NCBI RefSeq assembly: GCF_024666615.1
Contig: NZ_CP088297.1
Span: 2,480,001-2,544,000, forward strand
Direction: 5' to 3'
DNA: 64,000 nucleotides
DNA from: Aquabacterium sp. J223
Lineage (GTDB): Bacteria > Pseudomonadota > Gammaproteobacteria > Burkholderiales > Burkholderiaceae_C
The notes under the pieces are model-generated. The model saw nothing but the letters and a program-made list of their open reading frames with translations. It was not told the DNA's origin and searched no databases. The position numbers and the translations under genes are program-made. Below, in pieces: positions 35,732 through 45,106 of this stretch; within the stretch, counting starts at the first letter, position 1, and every line of letters starts with the position of its first letter.

Positions 35732-36208
35732 ATGGACCTCATCCTGTGGCGGCATGCCGAGGCCTTCGACGCCGTGGAGGGGCAGGACGACCTCGAGCGC
35801 GCGCTGACCCCCAAAGGCGAACGCCAGGCGGCACGCATGGCGCAGTGGCTCAACCAGGCGCTTCCGGCGACCACCCGGGTGCTGGTCAGCCCGGCGCGCC
35901 GCGCACAGCAGACCGTGCAGCCGCTGGAGCGGCGCTTCAAGACGGTGCCCGCGGTGGCGCCCGGCGGGACGGTCGAGGCCCTGCTGGCCGCCGCCCGCTG
36001 GCCCGAATCGCGGGAGCCGGTGCTGGTGGTCGGCCACCAGCCCACCCTCGGGCTGGCCGCGGCGTACCTGCTCGCCGGGGTGGCCCTGTCCGCCGAGGAG
36101 CCCTGGCGCATCAAGAAGGGCGGCCTGTGGTGGCTGCGTCACCAGGCGCGCGAAGACGCGCCGGCCCGGCTCACGCTCGTGACCGTTCGTTCGCCCGACC
36201 TGCTGTAG
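35732..36208 (+). CDS. sixA: SixA-like phosphohistidine phosphatase
   Basis: A 158-aa histidine phosphatase. The catalytic RHAEA is at residues 7-11 and the second His in VVGHQPTLG. SixA dephosphorylates phosphohistidine on phosphorelay or PTS proteins (in E. coli, NPr). AAGGAG lies upstream of the ATG. Its place directly after ppk1 is common in this bacterial group and may mean it acts on related phosphate signalling, which is inference. Confidence 0.92.
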   Translation: MDLILWRHAEAFDAVEGQDDLERALTPKGERQAARMAQWLNQALPATTRVLVSPARRAQQTVQPLERRFKTVPAVAPGGTVEALLAAARWPESREPVLVVGHQPTLGLAAAYLLAGVALSAEEPWRIKKGGLWWLRHQAREDAPARLTLVTVRSPDLL

Positions 36209-36323
36209 CCTCCGGTCGCCCCGGGACGGGCTCCGGGCAAACCCCGGACCTGCTTTGGGCGTCCGCTCCCAAACCCGGGAGAACGGATTGCCATGCGCCC
36301 CGACAACACCAGTCGGAGGGCGC

Positions 36324-37632
36324 ATGGGCGGTCGGACGCGGCGGAAAGTGGCGGTCATCGGCGCCGGGCCCATGGGGCTGGCGGCGGCCGACGAACTGGC
36401 CCGGGCGGGAGATGCGGTCACCCTTTTTCGAGCGCGACGACCGCCTGGGCGGCATGTCGGCGCACACGGTGATCGACGGCACCGCGGTCGAGCGCTACTA
36501 CCACTTCGTCTGCCGGCCGGACCTGACGACGTTCCGTTACCTTAATGACCTCGGCTTGCAGCACAAGCTGCACTGGCGCACCACCCGCATGGGCTTCTAC
36601 AGCGGGGGCCGGCTGCACGACTGGGGGCACCCGATGGCGCTGCTGCGGTTTCCCGGGCTGGGGCTGGTCGACAAGGCGCGCTACGCCGCGCATGTCCTGT
36701 GGGCCGGCCGCATCCGCGACTGGCGGCCCTACGACCGCTTCACCTCCACCGAGTGGCTGCAGCGCTGGATCGGCCCGCGCGCCTACGACGTGCTCTGGCG
36801 CAGCCTCTTCCACCACAAGTTCTACCAGCACCAGGACCGGCTGTCGGCGGCCTGGCTGGGCGCGCGCATCCAGCGCGTCGCGAGGTCCCGGGCCAGCTGG
36901 TTCGAGGAGCGGCTGGGTTACCTCGAAGGCGGCTCCATGGTGCTGCTGCAGGCCCTGGCCGACCGCCTGCGCGGGGCCGGCGGCAAGATCCGCCTGTCCA
37001 GCGGGGTGGACGAGGTGCTGGCCGACGGCGTCCGGGTGAGGGGGGTGCAGGTGGGCGGTTTCGCCGAGTCCTTCGACCAGGTGGTCACCACCGTGCCGCT
37101 GCCGCTGCTGCCCCGCCTGGTGCCGCAACTGCCGGCCAACGAGCGGCGCAAGATCGAGGCCATCGTCAACGTCGGCGTGGTCTGCGTGCTGCTCAAGCTG
37201 AAGCGCCGCTTCTCGCCCAACTTCTGGACCAACGTCAACGACCCGCGCTTCGAGATCCCGGGGTTGATCGAGTACACCAACCTGAACCCGCTGGACGGCA
37301 GCCACATCGTCTACGTGCCCTTCTACATGCCGCAGGACCATGACAAGTTCGGCCGCGACGACCATGCGTTCCTCGACGAGTCGGTGGCCTGCCTGGAGGC
37401 CATCCAGCCGGGGTTCTCGCGCGCCGACGTCAAGGCCTGCGCCGTCTCCCGCTACCGCTACGCGCAGACGGTGTGCACCCCCGGCTTCTACGACGCGCTG
37501 CCGCCGATGGCCAGCGCCCTGCACGGCCTGTTCCTCGCCGACACCTCGCACTACTACCCGGAGGACCGGTCGATGTCGGAGAGCCTGCGTGTGGGCGCCG
37601 CGCTGGCGGGACTTGCGGCTGCCGCCCGGTGA
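36324..37632 (+). CDS. FAD-dependent oxidoreductase (amine oxidase-like), frameshifted
   Basis: A protein of about 435 aa with an N-terminal dinucleotide fold, VAVIGAGPMGLAAADELARA, followed after a break by FERDDRLGGMSAHTV, the usual continuation. The two halves are in different frames because a run of five T (36424-36428) has one base too many; total length is 3n+1. GGAGGG precedes ATG 36324 and the final TGA overlaps the next gene's GTG, so the gene otherwise looks intact. The family includes protoporphyrinogen oxidase, UDP-galactopyranose mutase-like and carotenoid desaturase-like enzymes; near a membrane protein and GtrA, a role in polysaccharide or lipid-linked sugar metabolism is plausible. 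Either an error or a true pseudogene. Confidence 0.85.
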
Positions 37633-38930
37633 GGGCGCCCGGCGTTGCCGGGCCGGCGGCGGACCGGCCCCTCCCACCGGCCGCGTTGGCCCTGGCCTTC
37701 GTGGTGCTGTGGTTCGCCACCGGCGGACTGCTCGTGGTCGAGCACCGGTCCGGCGACGTCGACCTGCGCCACCTGATGTACCAGGCGGCGACCGCCAGCT
37801 TCAGCTACACCGAGTTCGGCGCCGTCCGCCGGGGCCTGGCCGGGACGCTGATCCGGGCGACCGGCCTGCCGCAGCTGCCGGGGCTGTTGGCCTTCCACCT
37901 CGGCTTCGGTGCGGTGGTGTCGGCACTCGCCGTGAGCCTGGTACGCCGTCGCGGCGGGCCCTGGCGGGAGCAGTTGCTCTTCCTGCTGCTGCTGGCCGCG
38001 CTGGCGGCGGTGTGGTCCACCGACATCGGCCGCACCGACCTCGCCGTGGCCGCCACGTTGGCGCTGGCGGCGATGGCCATGGCGGCCGGCCGTCCGCTGG
38101 TGGCGGTGGGCTGCGTGGTGGTCGGGCTGGCGTTCCACGAGACCGGGTTCCTCTACGGCGTGCCGCTGCTGGCGGCCCTGGCGTGGCAGGCGGGCGCGCG
38201 GCGTCCGCCGCGGCGGCGCCTGGCCCTCGGCGCCGCGCTGCTGGGCGCGGTGGCGCTGGGCTACCTGCTCATCGACCGCCTGCCGCATGCCGACCGCCTG
38301 ACGATGGTGCAGGCGATCCGCGCGCGGCTGCCGCTGGACACCGCCCTGCACACCGACATGGCGGACTGGGCGCTGTACTACGCCCTCAGCGGCTCGCGCG
38401 GGGTGCTCACCTCCATCTGCCAGAACCTGCACACCGACGGCAACTACGGGCTGCACCTCGTCAGCGGGTTGGCCGTCATCGCGGCGTTCGTCGGGCTGAT
38501 GGCCGGGCGGCCCGGTCGCGCCTGGGCGGCGCCGCTGCTGGCGGGGCTGCCGCCCTACGCCTTCCTGGCGGCGGCGGCGAACGACTTCGCCCGCTGGACG
38601 CTGCTGTCCTGCTTCGTCGCCTGGCTGGTGGGCGTGCTGCGGCCCGGCGGCGGCCCGGCCGCGGCAGGCCGGGCGGTCCGGCTGCGGCTGGAGGGTGCGC
38701 TGCTGCTGGCCCTGCTCATCTACCCGAGCGAGCGCTTCCAGGTGCCGATGCGGGTGTTCTCGCCGCTGCCCATCGCCGAGCGGCTGTCGATGCGGCTGGG
38801 CGGCCCGATCACGCCGATGCCGTGGGCCTTTCTGCCGGCCTGCGACCGCCACTGGCGCGACGTGCTGACCGTTCCCGAGCCGCGGCCGCGCGAGACCGAC
38901 CTCGGCTCGCTGATCGATCCGCGGCGCTGA
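37629..38930 (+). CDS. Polytopic membrane protein, glycosyltransferase-like, unknown
   Basis: A 433-aa protein with about ten hydrophobic segments spread along its length and short polar loops. Conserved-looking loops are FSYTEFGAVRRGLAGTLIR and FHETGFLYGVP, plus a soluble C-terminus. It resembles large membrane proteins placed beside polysaccharide or GtrA genes in Burkholderiales but matches no characterised family I can name. GTG start overlaps the oxidoreductase stop (GTGA), implying coupling. Confidence 0.7.
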   Translation: MRAPGVAGPAADRPLPPAALALAFVVLWFATGGLLVVEHRSGDVDLRHLMYQAATASFSYTEFGAVRRGLAGTLIRATGLPQLPGLLAFHLGFGAVVSALAVSLVRRRGGPWREQLLFLLLLAALAAVWSTDIGRTDLAVAATLALAAMAMAAGRPLVAVGCVVVGLAFHETGFLYGVPLLAALAWQAGARRPPRRRLALGAALLGAVALGYLLIDRLPHADRLTMVQAIRARLPLDTALHTDMADWALYYALSGSRGVLTSICQNLHTDGNYGLHLVSGLAVIAAFVGLMAGRPGRAWAAPLLAGLPPYAFLAAAANDFARWTLLSCFVAWLVGVLRPGGGPAAAGRAVRLRLEGALLLALLIYPSERFQVPMRVFSPLPIAERLSMRLGGPITPMPWAFLPACDRHWRDVLTVPEPRPRETDLGSLIDPRR

Positions 38931-38934
38931 ACCG

Positions 38935-39348
38935 TCAGCCGCCGCGCGGCCGGAACGAGAACGCCCGGTGCGCGAAGAACGAGGTCACCGCGGACGTGGC
39001 CAGTCCCGCGACGTGGCCGACGAACTCGGGCTGCAGCGTGAAGCCCACCCGCGGGAACAGGCCCTCGACCAGCAGCAGGGCCACGCTCCAGGTGACGGCC
39101 AGCGACAGCACGTTCACCAGCGCGAAGCGGCCCAGTTCGTCGTGCACCGGCCGCTGCGACCGCTCGAAGACGAAGCGCCGGCTGAGCGCCCAGGCGGTGA
39201 CCATGCCGGCGCCGTGCGCGATGACGATGGCCAGTCCGTAGGACACCCGCTGCGAGGCCAGCACCCGCGCCGCCAGGTTGACCGGCACCGAGGCGCCCGC
39301 GGCCAGCACGAAGGCGAGGAAGCGCCGGGTCTCGCGGCCGCTCCTCAC
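38935..39348 (-). CDS. GtrA family membrane protein
   Basis: A 137-aa protein with four transmembrane helices. The N-terminal FLAFVLAAGASVPVNLAARV and the later ALSRRFVFERSQRP and FFAHRAFSFRP are GtrA/DPMS signatures. GtrA-type proteins are thought to flip undecaprenyl-linked sugars for cell-surface modification. GTG start at 39348 is 1 nt past the ppx stop, so it lies in the ppx transcript and converges on the membrane-protein gene. Confidence 0.85.
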   Translation of the reverse strand: MRSGRETRRFLAFVLAAGASVPVNLAARVLASQRVSYGLAIVIAHGAGMVTAWALSRRFVFERSQRPVHDELGRFALVNVLSLAVTWSVALLLVEGLFPRVGFTLQPEFVGHVAGLATSAVTSFFAHRAFSFRPRGG

Positions 39349-39349
39349 C

Positions 39350-40864
39350 TCAGCGGCGCTCCTCGATCTGCAGCCGCAGGCCGCCCTGGCGCTCCCAGGC
39401 GGCGGCCTCCTCGCGCAGCAGGTGCAGCGTCTGCGGGTTGAGGTCGGCGTCCGGCGGCACCCAGTGCAGGCCGGCGTTCGAGCCCTGGCGGCGCAGCGAC
39501 AGCCGCGGCGGGCGGGCCGGGCCGCGGCCGTGGCAGCGGATGACCGCCAGCCGCAGGCAGAGCAGCTGCCAGGCGAAGGCCGGCTGCGCCAGCTGCGCCT
39601 CCATCTTGCGCAGGCCGCCGCGGTGGCCGAGCACCAGCGCGGCCAGCCGGCGCTGCTGGCTCTGCGAGAACCCCGGCGCGTCGACATGCCCCATCAGGTA
39701 GGCGGCATGCCGGTGGTGGTCGTGGTGCGAGACCATCATGCCCATCTCGTGCAGGTCGGCCGCCCAGCCCAGCTCGCGCTGCGCCTCCGGCCCGGCCTGC
39801 GGCTCGACCTGCCGGTACAGCGCCAGCGCCGCCTCGTGCACCCGCTGCGCCTGGGCGGGGTCCACCGCGAAGCGCTGCTGCAGCTCTCGCACCGAGGCGT
39901 CGCGCACGTCGCCGGCGTAGGCGCGGCCGGCGGCCATGCGCCGGTCGTGCATCTCGACGATGACGCCCTGGCGCAGCGCGCCCTTGGCCGGCCACAGCGC
40001 CTCGACCCGGAACTGCGCCGCCAGCGTGTACAGGATGGCCAGGCCGCCCGGCAGCACCGCCCGGCGCTCGGGCTTCAGGCCGGGGAAGTCGATGCGCTCG
40101 ACATGGCCGGCCTCGATGCAGCGTTCGATGCACCAGGCCAGCGCCTGCGGCGTGATGCGGCCGTCGGTCTGGCCGGCGGCCAGCAGCAGCTGCGACACCG
40201 CGCCCGCCGTGCCGGAGGAACCGAGCGCACGGTCCCAGCCCTTGGGCGAGAAGGTGGCGGCGGCCTCCTCGAACTCGGCCGCCGCGGCGACCTGCGCGGC
40301 GCGGAAGGCGGCGGCGGTCAGGCGGCCGTCGGGGAACCAGCGCATCGACAGGCTGACGCTGCCGACCTGGAACGACTCGGCCGCCAGCGGCAGGCGCCCG
40401 CGGCCGAGGATCATCTCGGTGGACCGGCCGCCGATGTCGATCACCAGGCGGCGGTCGTCGGCCGGCTGCAGGTGGGCGACACCGGCGTAGATCAGGCGGG
40501 CCTCCTCGCGGCCGGAGATGACCTCGATCGGGTGCCCGAGCGCGCTGCGCGCGCGCTCGAGGAAGGCGTCGCGGTTGGTCGCCTCGCGCAGCGTCTGGGT
40601 GGCCACGGCGCGCACCTGCTCGGGGGCGAAGCCGGCCAGCCGCTCGGCGAAGCGGGCGAGGGTGTCGAGCCCGCGCCGGGTGGCGGCCTCGCCGAGCCGG
40701 CCGTCGGCGTCCAGGCCGGCGCCCAGCCGCACCGTCTCCTTGAGGTAGTCGATGCGGCGGTAGCGGTCGTGCTGCAGCTGGCCGATCTCGAGCCGGAAGC
40801 TGTTGGAGCCGATGTCCACGGCGGCCAGGGGCGCCGAGGCGGGCAGGTGAGGGGCTGGAGACAT
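39350..40864 (-). CDS. ppx: Exopolyphosphatase, Ppx/GppA family
   Basis: A 504-aa phosphatase releasing Pi from polyphosphate ends, or converting pppGpp to ppGpp. The ASKHA fold is shown by VDIGSNSFRLEIG, ATQTLREATNRDAFL, VIDIGGRSTEMILG and GSSGTAGAVSQLL. C-terminal HD-like segment: LHEMGMMVSHHDHHRHAAYL. Length suits Ppx. ATG 40864 is chosen because homology begins at once. With ppk1 3.6 kb away, a role in polyphosphate turnover is likely. Divergent from the dienelactone hydrolase gene. Confidence 0.94.
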   Translation of the reverse strand: MSPAPHLPASAPLAAVDIGSNSFRLEIGQLQHDRYRRIDYLKETVRLGAGLDADGRLGEAATRRGLDTLARFAERLAGFAPEQVRAVATQTLREATNRDAFLERARSALGHPIEVISGREEARLIYAGVAHLQPADDRRLVIDIGGRSTEMILGRGRLPLAAESFQVGSVSLSMRWFPDGRLTAAAFRAAQVAAAAEFEEAAATFSPKGWDRALGSSGTAGAVSQLLLAAGQTDGRITPQALAWCIERCIEAGHVERIDFPGLKPERRAVLPGGLAILYTLAAQFRVEALWPAKGALRQGVIVEMHDRRMAAGRAYAGDVRDASVRELQQRFAVDPAQAQRVHEAALALYRQVEPQAGPEAQRELGWAADLHEMGMMVSHHDHHRHAAYLMGHVDAPGFSQSQQRRLAALVLGHRGGLRKMEAQLAQPAFAWQLLCLRLAVIRCHGRGPARPPRLSLRRQGSNAGLHWVPPDADLNPQTLHLLREEAAAWERQGGLRLQIEERR

Positions 40865-41044
40865 GCGGCCGGGGTGGGGTGACCCGGCGTCCGTCGCCGG
40901 GGGGAGGAGGCCGCATTGTGCGTTGCAGCGGCGGCTCGCCCGCGCCCGGGCAAGACCCTGGGCGCCCACCTCATTTCAGTCCACTGCATCATCCGGCGCG
41001 CGCCGGACCGCCGAGGCGCTCAAGCCGAAACACAAGGAGAACCG

Positions 41045-41920
41045 ATGCAGCAAGAGGATTTCGACAGCCTGGTGCCGACCACCGGCCCGTACGACCGCCG
41101 CCGCTTCGTGCGCACGGCGCTGGGCAGCGGCTTCGCCGCGGCGGTGCTGCCGGTCACCGCGCAGACCGTGGTGCGCACCGACACCGCCGGCCTCACGGCC
41201 GGCGAGGTCAGCATCCCGATGGGCGGCTTCAACCTGCCGGCCTACCGCGCGGCGCCGGCCGGCGGCACCAACGCACCGGTGGTGCTGGTCATCAGCGAGA
41301 TCTTCGGCGTGCACGAGCACATCGCCGACGTGGCGCGTCGCCTGGCCAAGCAGGGCTACTTCGCCGTCGCGCCGGAGCTGTTCGTGCGCCAGGGCGACGC
41401 CAAGTCCTACACCGACATCCCGCGGCTGCAGGCCGAGATCATCGGCAAGGTGCCCGACGAGCAGGTGATGGGCGACCTCGACGCGACGGTGGCCTGGGCG
41501 CGCGCGCAGGGCGGCGACACGAACAGGCTCGGCATCACCGGCTTCTGCTGGGGCGGGCGCATCGTCTGGCTGTACGCGGCGCGCAGCCCGCAGCTGAAGG
41601 CCGGCGTGGCCTGGTACGGCCGGCTGGTGGGCGACAGCACGCCCAACACGCCGCGCCACCCGGTGGAGCTGGCCGGCAGCCTGAAGGCGCCGGTGCTCGG
41701 CCTGTACGGCGGCGCCGACGGCGGCATCCCGCTGGCGACGGTCGAGCAGATGAAGGCCGCACTGGCCGCCGGCGGCCAGCCCGCCCGGGCCTCGCAGTTC
41801 GTCGTCTACCCCGACGCGCCGCATGCCTTCCACGCCGACTACCGCCCGACCTACCGCAAGGAGGCGGCCGAGGATGGCTGGCGCCGCTGCCTGGCCTGGT
41901 TCAAGGAACACGGGGTGTGA
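41045..41920 (+). CDS. Dienelactone hydrolase family protein with Tat signal
   Basis: A 291-aa alpha/beta hydrolase. N-terminal [20 protein letters not shown] is a twin-arginine signal, so the enzyme is folded before export to the periplasm. Catalytic triad of the dienelactone type: nucleophile Cys in [11 protein letters not shown], Asp in YGGADGGIP and His in [10 protein letters not shown]. Dienelactone hydrolases open lactones in aromatic degradation, but exported members have other, mostly unknown, esters. AGGAG precedes the ATG. Closed by a terminator. Confidence 0.9.
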   Translation: MQQEDFDSLVPTTGPYDRRRFVRTALGSGFAAAVLPVTAQTVVRTDTAGLTAGEVSIPMGGFNLPAYRAAPAGGTNAPVVLVISEIFGVHEHIADVARRLAKQGYFAVAPELFVRQGDAKSYTDIPRLQAEIIGKVPDEQVMGDLDATVAWARAQGGDTNRLGITGFCWGGRIVWLYAARSPQLKAGVAWYGRLVGDSTPNTPRHPVELAGSLKAPVLGLYGGADGGIPLATVEQMKAALAAGGQPARASQFVVYPDAPHAFHADYRPTYRKEAAEDGWRRCLAWFKEHGV

Positions 41921-41959
41921 CCGCCGGACCCGTGGCCTAATACCGGCCTTTCCGCAGTG

Positions 41960-41991
41960 ACCGCGCCCGTGCCCCGGGCGCGGTTCTTTTT
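41960..41991 (+). terminator. Terminator after the dienelactone hydrolase gene
   Basis: Arms ACCGCGCCCG and CGGGCGCGGT with a 5-nt loop, then TCTTTTTG. It lies between the hydrolase and the ZIP transporter gene. Confidence 0.88.
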
Positions 41992-42005
41992 GTCCCTTCC
42001 TTCCG

Positions 42006-42794
42006 ATGACCCTGACGCTGATCGTTCTGGCCACGCTGGCCGGCGGCGTGCTCTCGGTGTGCATCGCCGCCGCGTTGACGGTCGGCCTGCTGGCCAGGCT
42101 GGTCAAGCACCTGGTGAGCCTGTCGGCCGGCGTGCTGCTGGGCACCGCGCTGCTGCAGGTGCTGCCCGAAGCCTTCCACGACCACGGCGAGCACCATGCC
42201 GAGCCGCAGGCCCTGTTCATCACCCTGCTGCTCGGGCTGCTCTTCTTCTTCCTGCTGGAGAAGTTCGAGCTCTACCGCCACGCCCACCACCACGAGGGCG
42301 ACGGCCACCACCACCACCACCACTTCGACGCCGAGCAGGCGGGGCGGGGCGGCATGGCGGTGCTGCTGGGCGACAGCATCCACAACTTCTGCGACGGGGT
42401 GCTGATCGCGGCCGCCTTCCTCACCGACGTGCAGCTCGGCGTGGTCACGGCCGTGGCGGTGATCCTGCACGAGATCCCGCAGGAGGTCGGCGACTACATC
42501 GTGCTGCTCAACGCCGGGCTGTCGCGGGCGCGGGCGCTGGCCTACAACGCCATCTCAGGCCTGGCCTCGGTGGCCGGCGGGGTCATCGGCTACTTCGTCG
42601 TGCGGCCCTGGGAGGACCTGTTCCCCTACCTGCTGGTGGTGGCGGCCAGCAGCTTCATCTACGTGGCGGTGGCCGACCTGATCCCGCAGCTGCAGCGGCG
42701 GCTGCCGCTGCGCGAGACCGGGGCGCAGCTGGCCTGGCTGGCGGCAGGCCTGGGCCTGATCCTCGCGGTGAGTCGCGGGCTAGGCAGCCACTAG
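42006..42794 (+). CDS. ZIP family metal transporter
   Basis: A 262-aa inner-membrane transporter for divalent metals such as zinc or iron, with seven to eight helices. A His-rich cytoplasmic loop, HHHEGDGHHHHHHFD, lies between helices 3 and 4 and helices 4-5 hold the binding motifs HNFCDG and HEIPQEVGDY. These are diagnostic of ZIP proteins. Direction of transport cannot be read. Its end overlaps the convergent universal stress gene by 4 nt. Confidence 0.94.
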   Translation: MTLTLIVLATLAGGVLSVCIAAALTVGLLARLVKHLVSLSAGVLLGTALLQVLPEAFHDHGEHHAEPQALFITLLLGLLFFFLLEKFELYRHAHHHEGDGHHHHHHFDAEQAGRGGMAVLLGDSIHNFCDGVLIAAAFLTDVQLGVVTAVAVILHEIPQEVGDYIVLLNAGLSRARALAYNAISGLASVAGGVIGYFVVRPWEDLFPYLLVVAASSFIYVAVADLIPQLQRRLPLRETGAQLAWLAAGLGLILAVSRGLGSH

Positions 42795-43225
42795 CGGACC
42801 ACCAGCACCGGCACGCTGGTGTGGGTCAGCACGCGCTGGGTCTCGCTGCCGAGCAACAGCGCGCTGACGCCGCGGCGGCCGTGCGAGGCCATGACGATCA
42901 GGTCGCAGCCGTGCGCCTTCGCCGCGTTGACGATGGCCTCCCAGGGCTGCAGCGCCTCCTCGCTGTGGGTTTCGCAGCGCACGCCGGCGGCCGCGGCCTT
43001 GGTGCACACGGCGGCCACCCGCTGGTTGGCGATGCGCTCCTGCGCCTCGTAGAACTCGGCCGGCGGGGCCGGCTGCATCTCCGAGACGGCGCTGAAGGGG
43101 AAGGGCTCGCGCACCGCCAGCGCATGCAGCGTCGCGCCGGTGAGGCGGGCCAGCTCGATGGCCTTGTCGGCGGCCTTGGCGGTGATGGCCGAACCGTCGG
43201 TGGGCACCAGGATGCAGTGGAACAT
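42791..43225 (-). CDS. Universal stress protein
   Basis: A 144-aa UspA-domain protein. N-terminal FHCILVPTDGSAITAKAADK and the nucleotide-binding loop ASHGRRGVSALLLGSETQRV (G-2x-G-9x-G-S) suggest an ATP-binding type. AGGAGG lies 7 nt before ATG 43225, which fixes the start over an upstream ATG. Stands alone; role in stress survival is inferred from family. Confidence 0.93.
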   Translation of the reverse strand: MFHCILVPTDGSAITAKAADKAIELARLTGATLHALAVREPFPFSAVSEMQPAPPAEFYEAQERIANQRVAAVCTKAAAAGVRCETHSEEALQPWEAIVNAAKAHGCDLIVMASHGRRGVSALLLGSETQRVLTHTSVPVLVVR

Positions 43226-43314
43226 GCGGGCCTCCTTCGCGTCGCCGGACGGCGCCGCTGCGCCCAAGGTAAGCGGCAGCGCCGGCCCGGGTCAAGTCCG
43301 TCGGTTGCGGTGGA

Positions 43315-44205
43315 TCAACCGCCGCGTTGCCGGCACGGCTGGCCGCGGGCGACGGGCCGCGCCGGATCGGCCGACCATTCGCTCCAGGAACCGGGGTACA
43401 GGACGCCGTCGCCCAGCCCCGCGGCGGCCTGCGCCAGCAGGTTGTGGCAGGCGGTGACGCCGGAGCCGCACTGGTGCACCACCGGTTCGCCGGGCTGCAT
43501 CAGCGGCTGCCAGGCGGCGCGCAGCGCCTGCGGCGGCAGGAAGCGCCCGTCGCCGTCGAGGTTGAGGCCGTAGAAGCGGTTCTGCGCGCCGGGGATGTGG
43601 CCGGCCACGGCGTCCAGCGGCTCCACCTCGCCGCGCCAGCGCTCGGCGGCGCGGGCGTCGACCAGGGTGACCCGGCCGAGCGCGCGCTGCAGGGCGTCGG
43701 CCTCGATCACCGGCAGGGCGGGTTCGGGGCTGGGCGGCCAGGCGGTGGCGGGCGCCGGCACCGGCGCCGGGCCCGCTTCCACCGCGCCACCGGCGGCGGT
43801 CCAGGCCGCGAGGCCGCCGTCGAGCACTGCCACCGGCGCATGGCCCAGCCAGCGCAGCAGCCACCAGGCGCGGGCGGCGAAGGGCCCGCCGCTGCGGTCG
43901 TAGGCCACCACCGCCATGCCCGGCGCCACGCCGATGGCGGCCAGCCGCGCGGCCAGCGAGGCGCGGTCGGGCAGCGGGTGGCGGCCGCGGAAGCGGCCCT
44001 CGGCGTCGTGCTGGGGGCCGGAGAGGTCGGTCTCCAGGTGCAGGTATTGCGCACCGGGCAGGCGTGCCTCGGCATGGGCGCGGCGGCCGGCGTCGCGGTC
44101 GGCGAGGTCGAAGCTGCAGTCCACCAGCACGGTGGGACGGCCGGCGTCGAGCCGCCGCCGCAAGGCAGCGGCGTCGATCAGGGGTTGGGGCAGGTCGTGC
44201 GTCAT
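43315..44205 (-). CDS. Thiosulfate/3-mercaptopyruvate sulfurtransferase
   Basis: A 296-aa protein with two rhodanese domains. The N-terminal one holds VLVDCSFDL and PGAQYLHLETD; the C-terminal one has the catalytic loop CGSGVTAC, where the first Cys carries the persulfide. CGSG(V/T)TA is typical of mercaptopyruvate sulfurtransferase. Last gene of a three-gene minus-strand operon with the Rieske oxygenase and DMT transporter (5-8 nt gaps). Confidence 0.92.
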   Translation of the reverse strand: MTHDLPQPLIDAAALRRRLDAGRPTVLVDCSFDLADRDAGRRAHAEARLPGAQYLHLETDLSGPQHDAEGRFRGRHPLPDRASLAARLAAIGVAPGMAVVAYDRSGGPFAARAWWLLRWLGHAPVAVLDGGLAAWTAAGGAVEAGPAPVPAPATAWPPSPEPALPVIEADALQRALGRVTLVDARAAERWRGEVEPLDAVAGHIPGAQNRFYGLNLDGDGRFLPPQALRAAWQPLMQPGEPVVHQCGSGVTACHNLLAQAAAGLGDGVLYPGSWSEWSADPARPVARGQPCRQRGG

Positions 44206-44210
44206 GGTCT

Positions 44211-45098
44211 TCAGCTGTCGGCGGTGGGATCGCGCGTCGCCGGTGCGGCGCGCTGGCGCAGGCGGGTGGCGGCCAGCCCGGCCCCCACGATGAGCGCCAT
44301 GCCGGCCGCCGCGCTGGGGGTGGCCGCATCGCCGAACAACACCAGGCCCCAGACGAAGGAGAAGACGATGCCGAGGTACTGCAGGCTGGCGTTGATCAGC
44401 GGCCGGCCGATGGCATAGGCGCGGGTCATCAGCACCTGCGCGGTGGTGGCCGTCAGCCCGACGGCCAGCAGCAGCAGCGCGCCCTCGACGGAGTGGCCGT
44501 GGGCGCCGGTGGCCAGCATGCCGAGCAGGCCGGCCAACATGCCGCCGAGCGAGAAGTAGAAGACGATGCGCAGCTCGGGCTCGCCGGCCCGGCCCAGCGC
44601 GGTGACCTGCAGGTAGGCCAGGGCCGAAAGCATCCCGGACACCAGCCCGACGACGCCGTGCAGCAGCTGGTCGCGCTCCAGCGTCGGCTGGAGCACCAGC
44701 GCCACGCCGACGAAGCCGGCGAGCACCGTGCCGAGCAGCCGGCCGTCGATGCCGCCGCGTCCCATCAGCACCGCGCCGCCGATCAGGAACAGCGCCATCC
44801 ACACCGAGGACATGTAGTTCAGCGTCATCGCCGTGGCCAGCGGCAGCCCGCCGATGGCGAAGAACCACAGCATCAGCGACGAGACGCCGACCACCGACCG
44901 CCAGGCGTGCATCGCCGGCACGGCGGTGCGCAGGCCCACGCCGCGCGCCCGCGCCAGCACCAGGATGAACACCGCCCCGATGAGGCCGCGGTAGAAGACG
45001 ATCTCCGCGGTGCCGTAGCGGGTGGAGGCCAGCTTGACGCAGACCCCCATCGTCGCGAACAGGAAGGTGGCCAGCACCATGAGCAGGGAGGCCGGCAT
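44211..45098 (-). CDS. DMT (EamA) family transporter
   Basis: A 295-aa membrane protein with about ten helices arranged as two EamA repeats: the first from MPASLLMVLATFLFATMGVC, the second from GLVSGMLSALAYLQVTALG. It is probably an exporter of a metabolite or amino acid; the substrate is unknown. Located 8 nt after the Rieske oxygenase and 5 nt before the sulfurtransferase, so all three are likely one transcript. Confidence 0.9.
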   Translation of the reverse strand: MPASLLMVLATFLFATMGVCVKLASTRYGTAEIVFYRGLIGAVFILVLARARGVGLRTAVPAMHAWRSVVGVSSLMLWFFAIGGLPLATAMTLNYMSSVWMALFLIGGAVLMGRGGIDGRLLGTVLAGFVGVALVLQPTLERDQLLHGVVGLVSGMLSALAYLQVTALGRAGEPELRIVFYFSLGGMLAGLLGMLATGAHGHSVEGALLLLAVGLTATTAQVLMTRAYAIGRPLINASLQYLGIVFSFVWGLVLFGDAATPSAAAGMALIVGAGLAATRLRQRAAPATRDPTADS

Positions 45099-45106
45099 GC
45101 GCCGGC

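Noticed and set aside
38935..39687. Upstream extension of the GtrA gene to 39687
   Set aside because: The extra residues are Arg/Ala-rich and lie antisense-out-of-frame over ppx; GTG 39348 fits the family length and the ppx stop.
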